A stretch of 64,000 nt of DNA from Robertmurraya siralis (GCF_005502275.1 NZ_SWLZ01000002.1:62001-126000), one strand, 5' to 3'. Positions 45,860-55,734 are shown, numbered from the stretch's first letter. The notes: a model not told the origin generated them from the letters alone. Translations and numbers: made by a program.

Positions 45860-46876
45860 TTATAAGCCAAAAAATACTAATAAAACAAAATAAATCACGA
45901 GAATGACCAATCCTACTGGTACCCCAACCTTTGCCCACTCTTTACTTGATATATTTAATTTACCTGCTGATATTATATTTGGAATATTTCCTGGGATTAA
46001 CATTCCACCACTAACAAGTAAGCCAAGTAGAATGGCTTCAACTGTTTTCTCCGTCATGACAGGGCTAATTTCAGCTGCTGCAAGAGTTGCATTATCTAAT
46101 ACAGCCGACAACATATTTATCCAATATAAGACCTTTGGACTTAAATCGAGCAAATAAGTATTTATTAAAGGTTCAAAACCCGCTCCAAGCATTGTTAACC
46201 CAAATACGAATAAATAGATTTTCAATGCACGAATAAAAATTTCCAAATATGACTCTGATTCCTGAACCTCTTTTGTGCCAATTTCTTCATTACGTTTAAC
46301 AACAAAAGCCGTAAAGAACCCTATAACAAATACTCCAGGAATGACAAGTGGTCCAACAAGATCGAATAAATAGAAGAAGTCCTCTTCCATTTTACTCGTA
46401 ACAATTGTAGAAAGTGGTTCACCGATCGGTGTTAATGTTGCTCCAAGACCGATAGAAAAACAAGCCAATACTGTTAATAGAATTTCATCTTTCCTAGCCA
46501 ACGAAAGATTTCCTACAATTAATACAAGAACTAATGCTGCAATAATAGCTGTAATGACACTGGAGAGCAGTCCCAAAATAATGACCATTAAGGCAATAAA
46601 AAGCGGAAACGGGATTTTATGACTGATTGAGTCAATGATTGTTCCAAATTGTCTCTGGTACCATTTGAATAATAGTCCAGCAATTAAAACAGCTGCTGTA
46701 ATCTTTAGCGGATCTTCCAACGCTTTTAGTACTAATTCCTTGTTCAATACGCCTCCTACTAGTGCAGCAAGGATTCCCATTATAAATAAGAAATACTCTA
46801 AATTGGATTCTATTTTTCGCACGGTAAAGGGCAGGAACAGTACAAGTAACAATATTATGAATAGACCTAGAATCAT
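45860..46876 (-). CDS. DUF1646 membrane protein, putative cation transporter
   Basis: 338 residues, about 10 membrane segments; DUF1646 traits are LGATLTPIGEPLSTIV and LDNATLAAAEISP, recalling the NhaD/arsenite-permease superfamily. It is 70 bp downstream of the TRAP transporter genes and likely in the same operon. GAGGAAGAG before the ATG. TRAP transporters use Na+, so a Na+/H+ antiporter role is conceivable but inferred. Confidence 0.82.
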   Translation of the reverse strand: MILGLFIILLLVLFLPFTVRKIESNLEYFLFIMGILAALVGGVLNKELVLKALEDPLKITAAVLIAGLLFKWYQRQFGTIIDSISHKIPFPLFIALMVIILGLLSSVITAIIAALVLVLIVGNLSLARKDEILLTVLACFSIGLGATLTPIGEPLSTIVTSKMEEDFFYLFDLVGPLVIPGVFVIGFFTAFVVKRNEEIGTKEVQESESYLEIFIRALKIYLFVFGLTMLGAGFEPLINTYLLDLSPKVLYWINMLSAVLDNATLAAAEISPVMTEKTVEAILLGLLVSGGMLIPGNIPNIISAGKLNISSKEWAKVGVPVGLVILVIYFVLLVFFGL

Positions 46877-46946
46877 GGCTCTTCCTCAATTTCATAATTA
46901 AATATATAACCATTATTTCACTTTTCTCATGAGAATAAACGATTTA

Positions 46947-48254
46947 TTATTTTACTAAACCGGCTAATTTGGGAATTAACATAGATATTTCTGGAATATA
47001 AGTCGTTGCTATTAATACAATTATGACAACTGCAAAGAACGGCATTAACGGTTTAATAACCGACTCCAGTTTTAATTTAGCGACCTTTGTACCGACGAAT
47101 AAGACAGGGCCCACCGGAGGAGTAATCGTTCCAATGCTTAAGTTCAATACCATTATGATTCCGAAATGAACCGGATGTATTCCTAGCTGTGTAACGATAG
47201 GCAATAAAATTGGAGCAAATATCAATACTGCTGGTGTAGGGTCCATAAAACAACCTACAATCAGTAAAAGAACATTAATAATTAATAGAATAATAATTTT
47301 GCTATCTGTTACTGATGTCAATAGCTCTGCAATAAGAGCAGGAATATTAGTAAATGACATAACCCATGACATTATCGATGAAATACCAATTAGAAAGGAT
47401 ACAACACAGGTAATTTTTGTCGACTCCAATAAGATTTGTGGTAAATCCTTAATCTTTACAGTCCGATAAATAAAGGAAAGTAACAGTGAATAAACAACCG
47501 CCACTGCAGAACCTTCAGTCGCAGTAAAAAATCCTACGAGAATCCCACCTATTACAATTACAATTAATAAAAGACTAGGAATTGCCTCCCAAATATAACG
47601 AAATTTCACTTTCCAAGTTATTTTTCCTTCACTTTTATAGCCAAGCTTTTTAGCTATAAAGAAGGCAACGATCATACAACCTAAACCCCATATAACACCA
47701 GGAAGATAACCTCCTAGAAAAAGCGCAGCAATTGATGTTCCACCACTTGCAAGGGAATAAACAATCATCAAGTTACTAGGTGGGATAAGCATACCTGTAG
47801 GTGCTGATGCAATGTTGACAGCTGCACTGAATTCCCTTTTATAGCCAGCCTTTTCTTGTTGGTCTGTCATTGTACTTCCCATTGCCGCGGCAGCAGCTAC
47901 CGCTGATCCGCTAATTGAACCGAAAAGCATATTGGCCACAATATTTGTATGTGCTAAAGAACCTGGCAATCTCCCCGATAACACCTTTGCACAATTTATC
48001 AACCTTTGGGCTATACCCCCGTTATTCATGATCACACCTGCTAAGACAAAGAATGGAATGGCCAGTAATGAAAAGGAATTCATCCCCGTAAACATTCTTT
48101 GGCCTGCTGTGAGTAGCCCCTGTTCTAAAGGTAGAATCATGAACATTCCGACGATTGATGAAAGTCCAACTCCTACAGCAATTGGGGCACCTAAAACCAG
48201 GAACACCGCTAATGTAATTAATAAAGCCAATCCAACAGATGCGGCTGTTGCCAT
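46947..48254 (-). CDS. dctM: TRAP transporter large permease DctM
   Basis: 435 residues, about 12 membrane segments. DctM family traits: LLAIPFFVLAGVIMNNGGIAQRLI, SGSAVAAAAAMGSTM and GTITPPVGPVLFVG. Forms the Na+-coupled channel with the small subunit upstream. AGGAGG before the ATG. The operon context (KduI, KduD, KdgK, KdgA) makes a uronate or unsaturated uronide the likely substrate. Confidence 0.95.
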   Translation of the reverse strand: MATAASVGLALLITLAVFLVLGAPIAVGVGLSSIVGMFMILPLEQGLLTAGQRMFTGMNSFSLLAIPFFVLAGVIMNNGGIAQRLINCAKVLSGRLPGSLAHTNIVANMLFGSISGSAVAAAAAMGSTMTDQQEKAGYKREFSAAVNIASAPTGMLIPPSNLMIVYSLASGGTSIAALFLGGYLPGVIWGLGCMIVAFFIAKKLGYKSEGKITWKVKFRYIWEAIPSLLLIVIVIGGILVGFFTATEGSAVAVVYSLLLSFIYRTVKIKDLPQILLESTKITCVVSFLIGISSIMSWVMSFTNIPALIAELLTSVTDSKIIILLIINVLLLIVGCFMDPTPAVLIFAPILLPIVTQLGIHPVHFGIIMVLNLSIGTITPPVGPVLFVGTKVAKLKLESVIKPLMPFFAVVIIVLIATTYIPEISMLIPKLAGLVK

Positions 48255-48281
48255 TATGTTTCCTCCTAACCAATAATAGGA

Positions 48282-48770
48282 TTAATTAAGTAACTCAATA
48301 TTATTTCTTTTTTTGATTACATCATAAATATTGTATACACAATAAAACAGGATGAAGAAGCTGCTGATCGGCATGGCGATATACATATAACCAATAGGTA
48401 TTTGTAGAGCTGCAGAGAGCTGATTCCATGCAATTTCTGTAGCAAGCATTCCACCAATAGTGAGGACCGTAATGGCGAAGAAAGCAGTGACTAATTCAAT
48501 TAATATTTCCGCACCTATTCTTAGCTTTCTAGGTAATTTTTCTTTCACAATGACAACAGCCAAATGTCCTCTTTCTCCAAAAACAAGGGCACCGCCGAAC
48601 AATACTAGCCAGACAAACGAGTATTTAGCCAAGTCTTCTGTAATAAGGCTCGGATTATGTAATATTAACCGTGTAATAACCTGCCACGAAACTAGAATCA
48701 CTAGTAAAGTGAATAGAGCTACACAAATCCTCCCCAGGACAATATCAATCCACTTTTTTGCAGTTTCCAC
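48282..48770 (-). CDS. dctQ: TRAP transporter small permease DctQ
   Basis: About 162 residues from GTG at 48770, which has GAGGTGA at the right distance; the longer frame to 48884 lacks a site and overlaps the dctP end poorly. Four membrane segments and the DctQ region EDLAKYSFVWLVLFGGALVF. Lies 27 bp before dctM. Confidence 0.9.
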   Translation of the reverse strand: METAKKWIDIVLGRICVALFTLLVILVSWQVITRLILHNPSLITEDLAKYSFVWLVLFGGALVFGERGHLAVVIVKEKLPRKLRIGAEILIELVTAFFAITVLTIGGMLATEIAWNQLSAALQIPIGYMYIAMPISSFFILFYCVYNIYDVIKKRNNIELLN

Positions 48771-48908
48771 AAAAATCACCTCATCAAGTTCGTGAATGGA
48801 AAAGACTATCCTATGAAAATAAATATTCTGTTGCTGCAAGCTGCTCATCAACTTTGCATAAATGTACAATTCAAATATCTCCATGGATAGCCCAATCTGT
48901 TTTATTAA

Positions 48909-49943
48909 TTATTGAGCATTTTCAACAATCTTTTCATATAACTTCTTTGTATTTTCATTAGCACTTGTTTTTTCATCAATTAAAGGTTGTACTGCTTGTT
49001 GGAATGCTTTCAGATCTACCTCATTGAATTTGGCGCCTGCAGCCTCAGCCTCAGCTTTTGCTCGTTCTACTTCTTTATTAAACATTTCTACCTCGGAATC
49101 AACCGCTTTAGAAAGTTCCTCTTTAAATACCTTTTGATCCTCTTCTGACATTCCAGCTAATAGCTCTGCATTAATGATCAAATAGTCCGGAATCATTAAA
49201 TGCTGTGTATAGCTATAGTATGGAGCGATTTCCACGTGTTTTAAATCATTAAAAACTAACTCGTTATTTTCTCCGCCTTCTAACACACCAGATTGGATAG
49301 CTGTATAAACTTCACCTTGCCCCATTGGCGTTCCAGTACCACCCATTCGCTCCATCATTTGGACGTTGGTATCGCTTTCCATAATACGAATCTTCATCCC
49401 TTTTAAATCCTCTGGTGTTTGAATTGGTTTTTCGCTGTTATATACGTTACGAACTCCACCATGTAATGCAGCAGCAACTGTAATACGCTCTTTCTCAAGC
49501 GAGGCGTATAAATCGCTTACAATATCAGGATTATTAATAATGCTCATTTGGTGATCTAATGAGTTGAAAATATAAGGTAAGTTAAATACTGCGAAATCAG
49601 GGTTTAAATTTTCCATTAATGGACCTGCAACGATGGACATAGCAATTGTTCCTGATTGAACGAGTTCAACCGTTTCACGTTGAGCACCCAACAATTCATT
49701 TGGAAAAATCTCTACTTTATATTTACCATTCGTTTTTTCTTCAAAGGACTTGCCGAATTCTACCATTGCCTTATATTGCGGATGTTGTTCTGTTTGGTTA
49801 AAAGCAATTTTTAAGACCTGTGTTTCTCCCTTGCTATCACCTTCACTTGTGCCTGTCTTGTCACTACTACCACAAGCCGCAAGTGAAAAGACCATTAATA
49901 AAGTGGCGAAAACTGCTAATAGTTTTTGGATAGACTTTGTCAT
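48909..49943 (-). CDS. dctP: TRAP transporter substrate-binding lipoprotein DctP
   Basis: 344 residues from ATG at 49943 with AAAGGAG 8 nt upstream. Signal peptide with lipobox LAAC, then a DctP fold: QRETVELVQSGTIAMSIVAG, RNVYNSEKPIQTPEDLKGMK (ligand arginine region) and GGTGTPMGQGEVYTAIQSG. Anchored outside the membrane, it delivers the substrate to DctQM. Conserved acid-sugar-binding class. Confidence 0.94.
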   Translation of the reverse strand: MTKSIQKLLAVFATLLMVFSLAACGSSDKTGTSEGDSKGETQVLKIAFNQTEQHPQYKAMVEFGKSFEEKTNGKYKVEIFPNELLGAQRETVELVQSGTIAMSIVAGPLMENLNPDFAVFNLPYIFNSLDHQMSIINNPDIVSDLYASLEKERITVAAALHGGVRNVYNSEKPIQTPEDLKGMKIRIMESDTNVQMMERMGGTGTPMGQGEVYTAIQSGVLEGGENNELVFNDLKHVEIAPYYSYTQHLMIPDYLIINAELLAGMSEEDQKVFKEELSKAVDSEVEMFNKEVERAKAEAEAAGAKFNEVDLKAFQQAVQPLIDEKTSANENTKKLYEKIVENAQ

Positions 49944-50008
49944 TTTTTTTGCTCCTTTTTCGATGGATTTATTCATGATTTAAAAAGTATTTTAATTTTA
50001 ATGATTGA

Positions 50009-50046
50009 GATTTCAGCTAAACTAAAATTCTACTAAACCTGAAATC
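50009..50046. repeat. short inverted repeat between kduI and dctP
   Basis: GATTTCAG (50009-50016) is complementary to CTGAAATC (50039-50046), 22-nt loop, in the 176-bp gap. No T run; it could be an mRNA-processing or attenuation hairpin that sets transporter versus enzyme levels. Confidence 0.35.
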
Positions 50047-50119
50047 AGAATAGAGCACTTGTTATATCTATTTTTCTACCAATCTAGAAGCATAAACATG
50101 GCCTGTGATATCTTGTCTG

Positions 50120-50950
50120 TTATCTTAATTTGTCCATTGGCACATGATCCATATCATCATAAGTAATATTCTCACCGCACATCGCCCAGATGAAGGAATA
50201 ATCCTTTGTTCCAACACCTGAATGTATGGACCAGCTTGGTGAAATACATGCTTGTTCATTAGCTACAACTAGATGTTTCGTTTCATCGGGAATCCCCATT
50301 AGATGAAAAACCCTCATATCCTCTTCCATATCAAAATACAGATAGGTTTCCATTCTTCTCTCATGGGTATGGCAGGGCATTGTATTCCAGGAGCTTCCTT
50401 GAGATAAAATGGTGTATCCCATTTGAAGCTGACAGCTCTCACAGATATTCGGATGGATATATTGGTAAATTCTCCGCTGATTCAATGTTTCCGGTTCCCC
50501 AGCTAATCTGGGTGTAATCTTATTAATACTGATTTTTACATTAGGGTATTTATGATGTGCAGGGGTAGACACGATATAAAATTTAGCCGGATGATCTGGG
50601 TTATCAGACTTAAATGCTAATTCTTTAGTTTCTTTCCCAATGTAATATCCATCCTGCTTATTCATTTGTTCTTCAGTTCCTTCAATGATTATTGAACCAG
50701 GGCCACCAATATTAATGACTCCCAGTTCACGGCGTTCCAAAAAGTATGAAACACCCAATTCAGAAGAAAGTTCAATTGATAATGCTTCATTCTTTGGCAT
50801 AACACCGCCGAATATCATACGATCATTATGAGTGTAAGTAAGTTTCACTTCACCTGGAACAAATATTGTTTCAACAAGAAACTCTCTGCGCAGCTGTTCG
50901 GTCGAATAATGGCGAATATCTTCTGGACTATGTGTATAACGTGTTTCCAA
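50120..50950 (-). CDS. kduI: 5-dehydro-4-deoxy-D-glucuronate isomerase KduI
   Basis: 276 residues. Isomerises 4-deoxy-L-threo-5-hexosulose uronate, the product of unsaturated uronide cleavage, to 3-deoxy-D-glycero-2,5-hexodiulosonate. Zinc-site motif TMPCHTHERRMETYLYF and later SIHSGVG. The frame opens at 50968, but AGGAAGAG precedes a TTG at 50950 giving METRYTHSPEDIR, matching the normal KduI start. A CGGAA/TTCCG stem lies just before the gene. Confidence 0.95.
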   Translation of the reverse strand: METRYTHSPEDIRHYSTEQLRREFLVETIFVPGEVKLTYTHNDRMIFGGVMPKNEALSIELSSELGVSYFLERRELGVINIGGPGSIIIEGTEEQMNKQDGYYIGKETKELAFKSDNPDHPAKFYIVSTPAHHKYPNVKISINKITPRLAGEPETLNQRRIYQYIHPNICESCQLQMGYTILSQGSSWNTMPCHTHERRMETYLYFDMEEDMRVFHLMGIPDETKHLVVANEQACISPSWSIHSGVGTKDYSFIWAMCGENITYDDMDHVPMDKLR

Positions 50951-51050
50951 TCCAACTCTTCCTTTCATTACGGAAAACTATATTTCCGCTATTATTGATT
51001 TTCTTTAGATGCTACCGAGAAATCAGTATGGTATTTCATTTGAAGAAAAT

Positions 51051-51803
51051 TTAACGTCCCAGCCAGCCACCATCTACAACTAATGTGTGACCGTTAACAT
51101 AGTCTGATGCTGATGATGCCAAGAACACAGCTGCTCCAGCTAAATCTTCTGGTGTTCCCCAACGGCCTGCTGGTATTCTTTCTGAAATTTGACGATTTCT
51201 TGACTCATCATCTATAATGGCCGTATTCATTGCTGTTTCCATATATCCCGGAGCAATACAGTTCACATTTACACCTTGAACCGCCCATTCATTAGCAAGC
51301 GCTTTGGTGAATCCCATCACTGCTGATTTACTAGCAGTATAGGCAGGAATGGTATAACCGCCTTGAAAGGACAGTAGTGAGGCCATGTTAATCACTTTCC
51401 CGCTTCCTTGTTGCAGCATCACTTTACCAACCGATTGACATAGGAAAAAAACTGCATTCATATTAATTCGAATAACAAAATCCCAATCTTCTTGCGGAAA
51501 CTCAACTGCTGGGTGTCTCTTTTGGACACCAGCATTGTTAACTAAAATGTCAATATGGCCATATTTCCGATGGATATTTTTTACCAACTCATCATATTTT
51601 TCAATCATGTCAAGATCAAATTCAATTGCCTCACACTTAACCCCTAATTCTTGAATATCCTTAACCGTATCTTCATTTTTTTTTCGGTCAATAATAATAA
51701 TATCTGCTCCAGCTGTTGCAAGCCCTGTGGCAATTCCTTTACCAAGGCCTTGACTTGCTCCAGTAACAATGGCCAATTTCCCTGTTAAATCAAATAGTTT
51801 CAT
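51051..51803 (-). CDS. kduD: 2-dehydro-3-deoxy-D-gluconate 5-dehydrogenase KduD
   Basis: 250 residues, short-chain dehydrogenase. Nucleotide motif VTGASQGLGKGIATGL, NNAGVQKRHP, catalytic serine in MASLLSFQGG and YTASKSAVMGFTKAL. Reduces the KduI product to 2-keto-3-deoxygluconate (KDG). Its start overlaps the KDPG aldolase stop by 4 nt. Confidence 0.95.
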   Translation of the reverse strand: MKLFDLTGKLAIVTGASQGLGKGIATGLATAGADIIIIDRKKNEDTVKDIQELGVKCEAIEFDLDMIEKYDELVKNIHRKYGHIDILVNNAGVQKRHPAVEFPQEDWDFVIRINMNAVFFLCQSVGKVMLQQGSGKVINMASLLSFQGGYTIPAYTASKSAVMGFTKALANEWAVQGVNVNCIAPGYMETAMNTAIIDDESRNRQISERIPAGRWGTPEDLAGAAVFLASSASDYVNGHTLVVDGGWLGR

Positions 51804-52453
51804 TCCTTTTCCCTCTCCCAGTCTAAGATTTTATTTACCAATTGTTGCGCGTATTTTGTAACGTATGAAAAGTCATTTGTTTGCAATGCTTTTTTTGATA
51901 GGTCGTTGCCAATACCAACACCGATCGCCCCACCATCAAGCCAATCCTTGATGGTTTCGAGATTAACACCACCTGTTGGTATAATTTCAACATCAGGTAA
52001 TGGACCTTTAAAGCTTCTGATTGCATTGACTCCTAATAAATTTGCAGGGAATAATTTAATGAGAGTGCACCCTAATTTTAAAGCTTGAACCATATCCTTT
52101 AGGACAATTGTTCCTGGGATGACAAACACTTGACATAAATGACAAAGTTTAATAATTTCCTCATCAAAATGAGGGGTTACAACAAATTCACTTCCTGCAT
52201 CTATGACATTTTGAGCTGCTTCTGAGCTTAAAACTGTTCCTGCTCCTACACATACAGTATCTTTGTAGTGATTCTTTACTTCTTTAATTAAATCCATTGC
52301 ACCTGGGATGGTCATGGTTATTTCAATAATGTTTATACCGCCTTCAACAGCAGCATCTATTATTTTTCGAGCGTCTTCTTTTGAATCAGTCCTTATAACT
52401 GCGATTAATTTTTCCCTTTTGATTTTTTGATAAAGGGCAATTCTCTTCTCCAT
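51800..52453 (-). CDS. kdgA: KDPG aldolase (bifunctional 2-keto-3-deoxygluconate-6-phosphate aldolase)
   Basis: About 217 residues. Class I aldolase: IEITMTIPGAMDLIKEV, VCVGAGTVLSSE, FVVTPHFDEEI and the Schiff-base lysine in CTLIKLFPANLLG. Cleaves KDPG into pyruvate and glyceraldehyde 3-phosphate. Start at ATG 52453 with AGGTGA upstream (the frame opens three codons earlier). Packed tightly between kdgK and kduD. Confidence 0.94.
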   Translation of the reverse strand: MEKRIALYQKIKREKLIAVIRTDSKEDARKIIDAAVEGGINIIEITMTIPGAMDLIKEVKNHYKDTVCVGAGTVLSSEAAQNVIDAGSEFVVTPHFDEEIIKLCHLCQVFVIPGTIVLKDMVQALKLGCTLIKLFPANLLGVNAIRSFKGPLPDVEIIPTGGVNLETIKDWLDGGAIGVGIGNDLSKKALQTNDFSYVTKYAQQLVNKILDWEREKE

Positions 52454-52462
52454 TTTTTTCAC

Positions 52463-53419
52463 CTATCGTGTGACAATTTTTATTTTACCTAGAAACTCCT
52501 CTACCTCATCCATTGTCGGCAATCCCTCATAATCACCTTTTCTACCTACTACGATTGCACCAACTGCATTGGCGAGTTCAGTTCTTTCAGATATGGATAA
52601 TTGATTTAAGTAGCCAACTAAATAGCCTGCACAGAAGCCATCACCAGCCCCAACAGAATCGACCTCAATAACTGGAAAGCTTTCAGCTTCAAATTTTTCA
52701 GTTGAGGTGGCGGAAATTGCTCCCTTTGCCCCTAGCTTCAAAATAACTTCTGGGATGCCCCAGTCCAGAAAACATTGGATACATTCATCAGGTGTTAAAT
52801 TTGAATTATTTAACAATAGATGAGCCTCATTTAATCCGGGAAAAAATAGGTCTGACTTTTTCGCTAAAGGAAGCAGCACTTCCCTCATTGTTTCAACGTC
52901 CCACAGCTTCATTCTAATATTCGGATCAAAACTGACTTTCACCCCATTTTCTTTGGCTATGTCAACTGCTGTTTCAATTGTTTCTTGACAATTTTTACTT
53001 AATGCGGGGGTAATACCGGTGATATGAAGAATACGTGATGTTTTAATTAATTCAATTGGCAAATCTTCTGGATTCATGTGCGTTGCTGCTGAATTTTCCC
53101 GATAATAAAATACTCTCGGGTCGCCTGTTAGTGACTTCTCCTTCAGCATTAATCCCGTTCTCCCATCCGTTTGACGGACAGCTGAGGTATCAACGCCTTC
53201 AGCCCTTAACCTGTATAAAATCTCGTCACCAAAAGGGTCTTTTCCTAATAAGCTGAACCAACCAGACTTTCTCCCCAAACGTGAAATTCCAATCGCCACA
53301 TTCGTTTCCGATCCACCTATACTTTTTGTAACGATCGTTTGCGTTTTTAGCTTTTGCTCAAAATCACTTGGCATAAATAGGCCCATTGTTTCCCCAATCG
53401 TTAATACATCCAATATCAT
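52463..53419 (-). CDS. kdgK: 2-keto-3-deoxygluconate kinase
   Basis: 318 residues, PfkB family. N-terminal TIGETMGLFMPSD, GGSETNVAIGISRLG and the anion-hole catalytic motif SVGAGDGFCAGYLVG. Phosphorylates KDG to KDPG. AAGGAGG before ATG. Twelve bp after the zinc dehydrogenase. Confidence 0.95.
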   Translation of the reverse strand: MILDVLTIGETMGLFMPSDFEQKLKTQTIVTKSIGGSETNVAIGISRLGRKSGWFSLLGKDPFGDEILYRLRAEGVDTSAVRQTDGRTGLMLKEKSLTGDPRVFYYRENSAATHMNPEDLPIELIKTSRILHITGITPALSKNCQETIETAVDIAKENGVKVSFDPNIRMKLWDVETMREVLLPLAKKSDLFFPGLNEAHLLLNNSNLTPDECIQCFLDWGIPEVILKLGAKGAISATSTEKFEAESFPVIEVDSVGAGDGFCAGYLVGYLNQLSISERTELANAVGAIVVGRKGDYEGLPTMDEVEEFLGKIKIVTR

Positions 53420-53431
53420 AAATAGACCTCC

Positions 53432-54454
53432 TTAATCATCAAAACTGAACATTACCTTAATTGCATCACCTCCAGAAAGTAGTATGTCAAAGCCTTTTTG
53501 AGCCTGTTCAATAGGAAATACATGAGTTATCAATTTATCAAAAGGAAAATCAGAATTGATTAGCGTCACTGCTTTTTTAAAGTCTTCCTTTTCATACACA
53601 CGGGTTCCTACTATATCAAGTTCTTTAAATTCAATATCAAGGAGGTGGAATTCTGCTGGTCTTCTATATGACCCAACAATTTCAATCGTTCCTTTCACAC
53701 GGACAACCTTAGTTAATAAGGCCGCGACAGATGGATGAGCTGCACAGTCGAAGACAAGATCTGCTCCCACCCCTTCAGTAAAATCTTTAACAACCTGAAT
53801 GACATCATCATGATTGGAGTCAATAGCCACAAACCCAAGACTTTTTACGACCTGTAGTCGGTAGGGATTCGTTTCTGCTACCATGATTCTCTCTATGCCC
53901 GATAATTTTAGAACTGCAGCTAAATTTAAACCGATTGTTCCAGCTCCAAAAATGACAGCTGTATCTCCTCTTTTAGCATTAGCGCGTTTTACAGCATGTA
54001 CAGTAACAGCTAACGGTTCAATAAATGCGGCCGTTTTAAAAGATACGTTTTCTGGAATTGGAATGACTACATCCGCAGGCACCTTTACATATTCAGCCAT
54101 CCCTCCAGCTGCATCAATCCCATACAATCCTAAATGTTCACAAACATAACTATGGCTACTCTTACAAGTAAAACATTCTCCACATGAAATAAGGGGATAG
54201 ACTGTAACATGTTGACCTTCTTGAAAATGGCCGTTTCCTTGAACGATCGTTCCAGAAAATTCATGCCCAAGGATTAACGGAGGTGTGGCCCTCGGGTGAG
54301 AACCTGTATAAATATTTAAATCAGAACCGCAAATTCCGGCATGACTTACTTTTATTAATACTTCATCTGAGTTTGGAACAGGGATTGGAACATTTTTCAC
54401 ACTGATTTGTTGAGGTCCTTGATAAACGATGCTTTTCATAGTTTGATATGACAT
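53432..54454 (-). CDS. zinc-dependent medium-chain dehydrogenase
   Basis: 340 residues. MDR family with catalytic zinc ligands in CGSD and GHEF, structural-zinc cysteines in SCGECFTCKSSHSYVCEH, and cofactor motif FGAGTIGLNLAAVL. Similar in type to threonine, sorbitol or L-galactonate dehydrogenases. In a KDG operon it may oxidise an alternative sugar acid feeding the same pathway; the substrate is unknown. Second gene of the operon, 4 bp after the hydroxyacid dehydrogenase. Confidence 0.9.
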   Translation of the reverse strand: MSYQTMKSIVYQGPQQISVKNVPIPVPNSDEVLIKVSHAGICGSDLNIYTGSHPRATPPLILGHEFSGTIVQGNGHFQEGQHVTVYPLISCGECFTCKSSHSYVCEHLGLYGIDAAGGMAEYVKVPADVVIPIPENVSFKTAAFIEPLAVTVHAVKRANAKRGDTAVIFGAGTIGLNLAAVLKLSGIERIMVAETNPYRLQVVKSLGFVAIDSNHDDVIQVVKDFTEGVGADLVFDCAAHPSVAALLTKVVRVKGTIEIVGSYRRPAEFHLLDIEFKELDIVGTRVYEKEDFKKAVTLINSDFPFDKLITHVFPIEQAQKGFDILLSGGDAIKVMFSFDD

Positions 54455-54458
54455 ATTT

Positions 54459-55427
54459 TCATCCCTTTACATTTTCTGAAAAAACCTTATTTACCGGATA
54501 TTCTGGCTTTTTGTTTGTTAACACTCTTAGAACCTCTTCGGCTGCCTTCCGTTTTAATTCTTGACCAGCCTCTATTGAGTACCACGCAATATGAGGTGTA
54601 GCTATAAAATTATCAAACTTAAATAATTCTGAATTAATTGGTGGTTCCGTTTCAAATACATCAAGAGCAGCACCAGCTATTTGCCGTTGTTCTAAAGCTT
54701 CTAAAAGGGCTTTTTCATCAATAATTCCGCCACGTGCAGTGTTAACTATATAGGCGGTTTCCTTCATCAACTGAAACTCTTCCCTACCTATTAAATTTCT
54801 TGTTTCTATTGTTAACGGAATATGGATTGAAATGATATCTGCTGTTGCTAGCATTTCCTCTAAAGTTACTGACTTTACGAAAGAAGGGAAATATTTCCGA
54901 CTTCTCGTATGATCGTAACCAATCACATTCATGCCAAGTCCATGCACCTTCTCTGCTAAGCAGTTGCCGATTCTCCCTAAACCAATAACACCAACAGTTT
55001 GCTCTTGAAGTCGATATAATGGAATAGCTTTTTTGTAATCCCATTCATTGTTCTTTACATTTCGACTCATTTGAGGAATCTTCCGTGCTAGGGCCATCAT
55101 TAACGCAAATGCATGGTCGGAAACCTCATTAACTCCATAATCAGGAACATTACATACTTGAACACCGTACTCACTTGCCGCATCTAAATCAATAGTATCT
55201 ACGCCTACTCCATAACGGGATATCACTTTTAAGTTTGGTAAATGCTCGAAAACTCTTCTTGTAAACGGAGCATATTGGACAATTACACCTTCTGCCTCTT
55301 TACATTGTTCAATAACCTCTTCTTCGGTGGAACAATTGAACCACATTACATCACTTGTAATCGGTTTCAAAACCTCTTTTTCAATCTCAATAGAATCATG
55401 ATCGCAATCCGTTATATAAACATTCAT
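54459..55427 (-). CDS. D-2-hydroxyacid dehydrogenase (CtBP/SerA-like)
   Basis: 322 residues. NAD motif VIGLGRIGNCLAEKVHGLGM, catalytic arginine in NTARGGIIDEKAL, glutamate in DVFETEPP and histidine in ATPHIAWYS. Would interconvert a 2-keto acid and its D-2-hydroxy acid. First gene behind the operator-bearing promoter; its link to KDG metabolism is unclear. AAGGGTGA before ATG. Confidence 0.92.
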   Translation of the reverse strand: MNVYITDCDHDSIEIEKEVLKPITSDVMWFNCSTEEEVIEQCKEAEGVIVQYAPFTRRVFEHLPNLKVISRYGVGVDTIDLDAASEYGVQVCNVPDYGVNEVSDHAFALMMALARKIPQMSRNVKNNEWDYKKAIPLYRLQEQTVGVIGLGRIGNCLAEKVHGLGMNVIGYDHTRSRKYFPSFVKSVTLEEMLATADIISIHIPLTIETRNLIGREEFQLMKETAYIVNTARGGIIDEKALLEALEQRQIAGAALDVFETEPPINSELFKFDNFIATPHIAWYSIEAGQELKRKAAEEVLRVLTNKKPEYPVNKVFSENVKG

Positions 55428-55471
55428 CAGATCACCCTTTAAATTTATTTGGTTTCGATCGTAACTTTATT

Positions 55472-55543
55472 TTGGAACTTTGTTCCGGAACTTTGTTCCA
55501 ATTAAAATATAATTCTTTTTCATTTCGATGTCAACGCTTTCAA
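55472..55543 (-). promoter_or_regulatory. uronate operon promoter with double palindromic operator and cre
   Basis: Minus strand: -35 TTGACA (55529-55534), 17-bp spacer, -10 TATATT (55506-55511). Immediately downstream, across the start point, GGAACTTTGTTCC occurs twice without a gap (55474-55486 and 55487-55499), each a perfect 5-3-5 palindrome, framed by TT and AA. TTGAAAGCGTTGACA (55529-55543) matches the cre consensus at all but one defined position and covers the -35. So an IclR-type repressor and CcpA would both act here. Confidence 0.88.
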
Positions 55544-55734
55544 CAAGGATTTTTTCTAAACAAAAAAAGGAATCGGCACGAAATAATCAATCATCCCTAA
55601 CTGCTTTCAGCTTGAGTTAACGGTAGAAGAGTATTTCTCTTTAGTTTCTGGATAAATGGAAACTGAGATAAAATCATTTACTGGCATACATTTAAATACC
55701 AAAATGTAATCTTTATTATTTGAGACAAAAAAAA

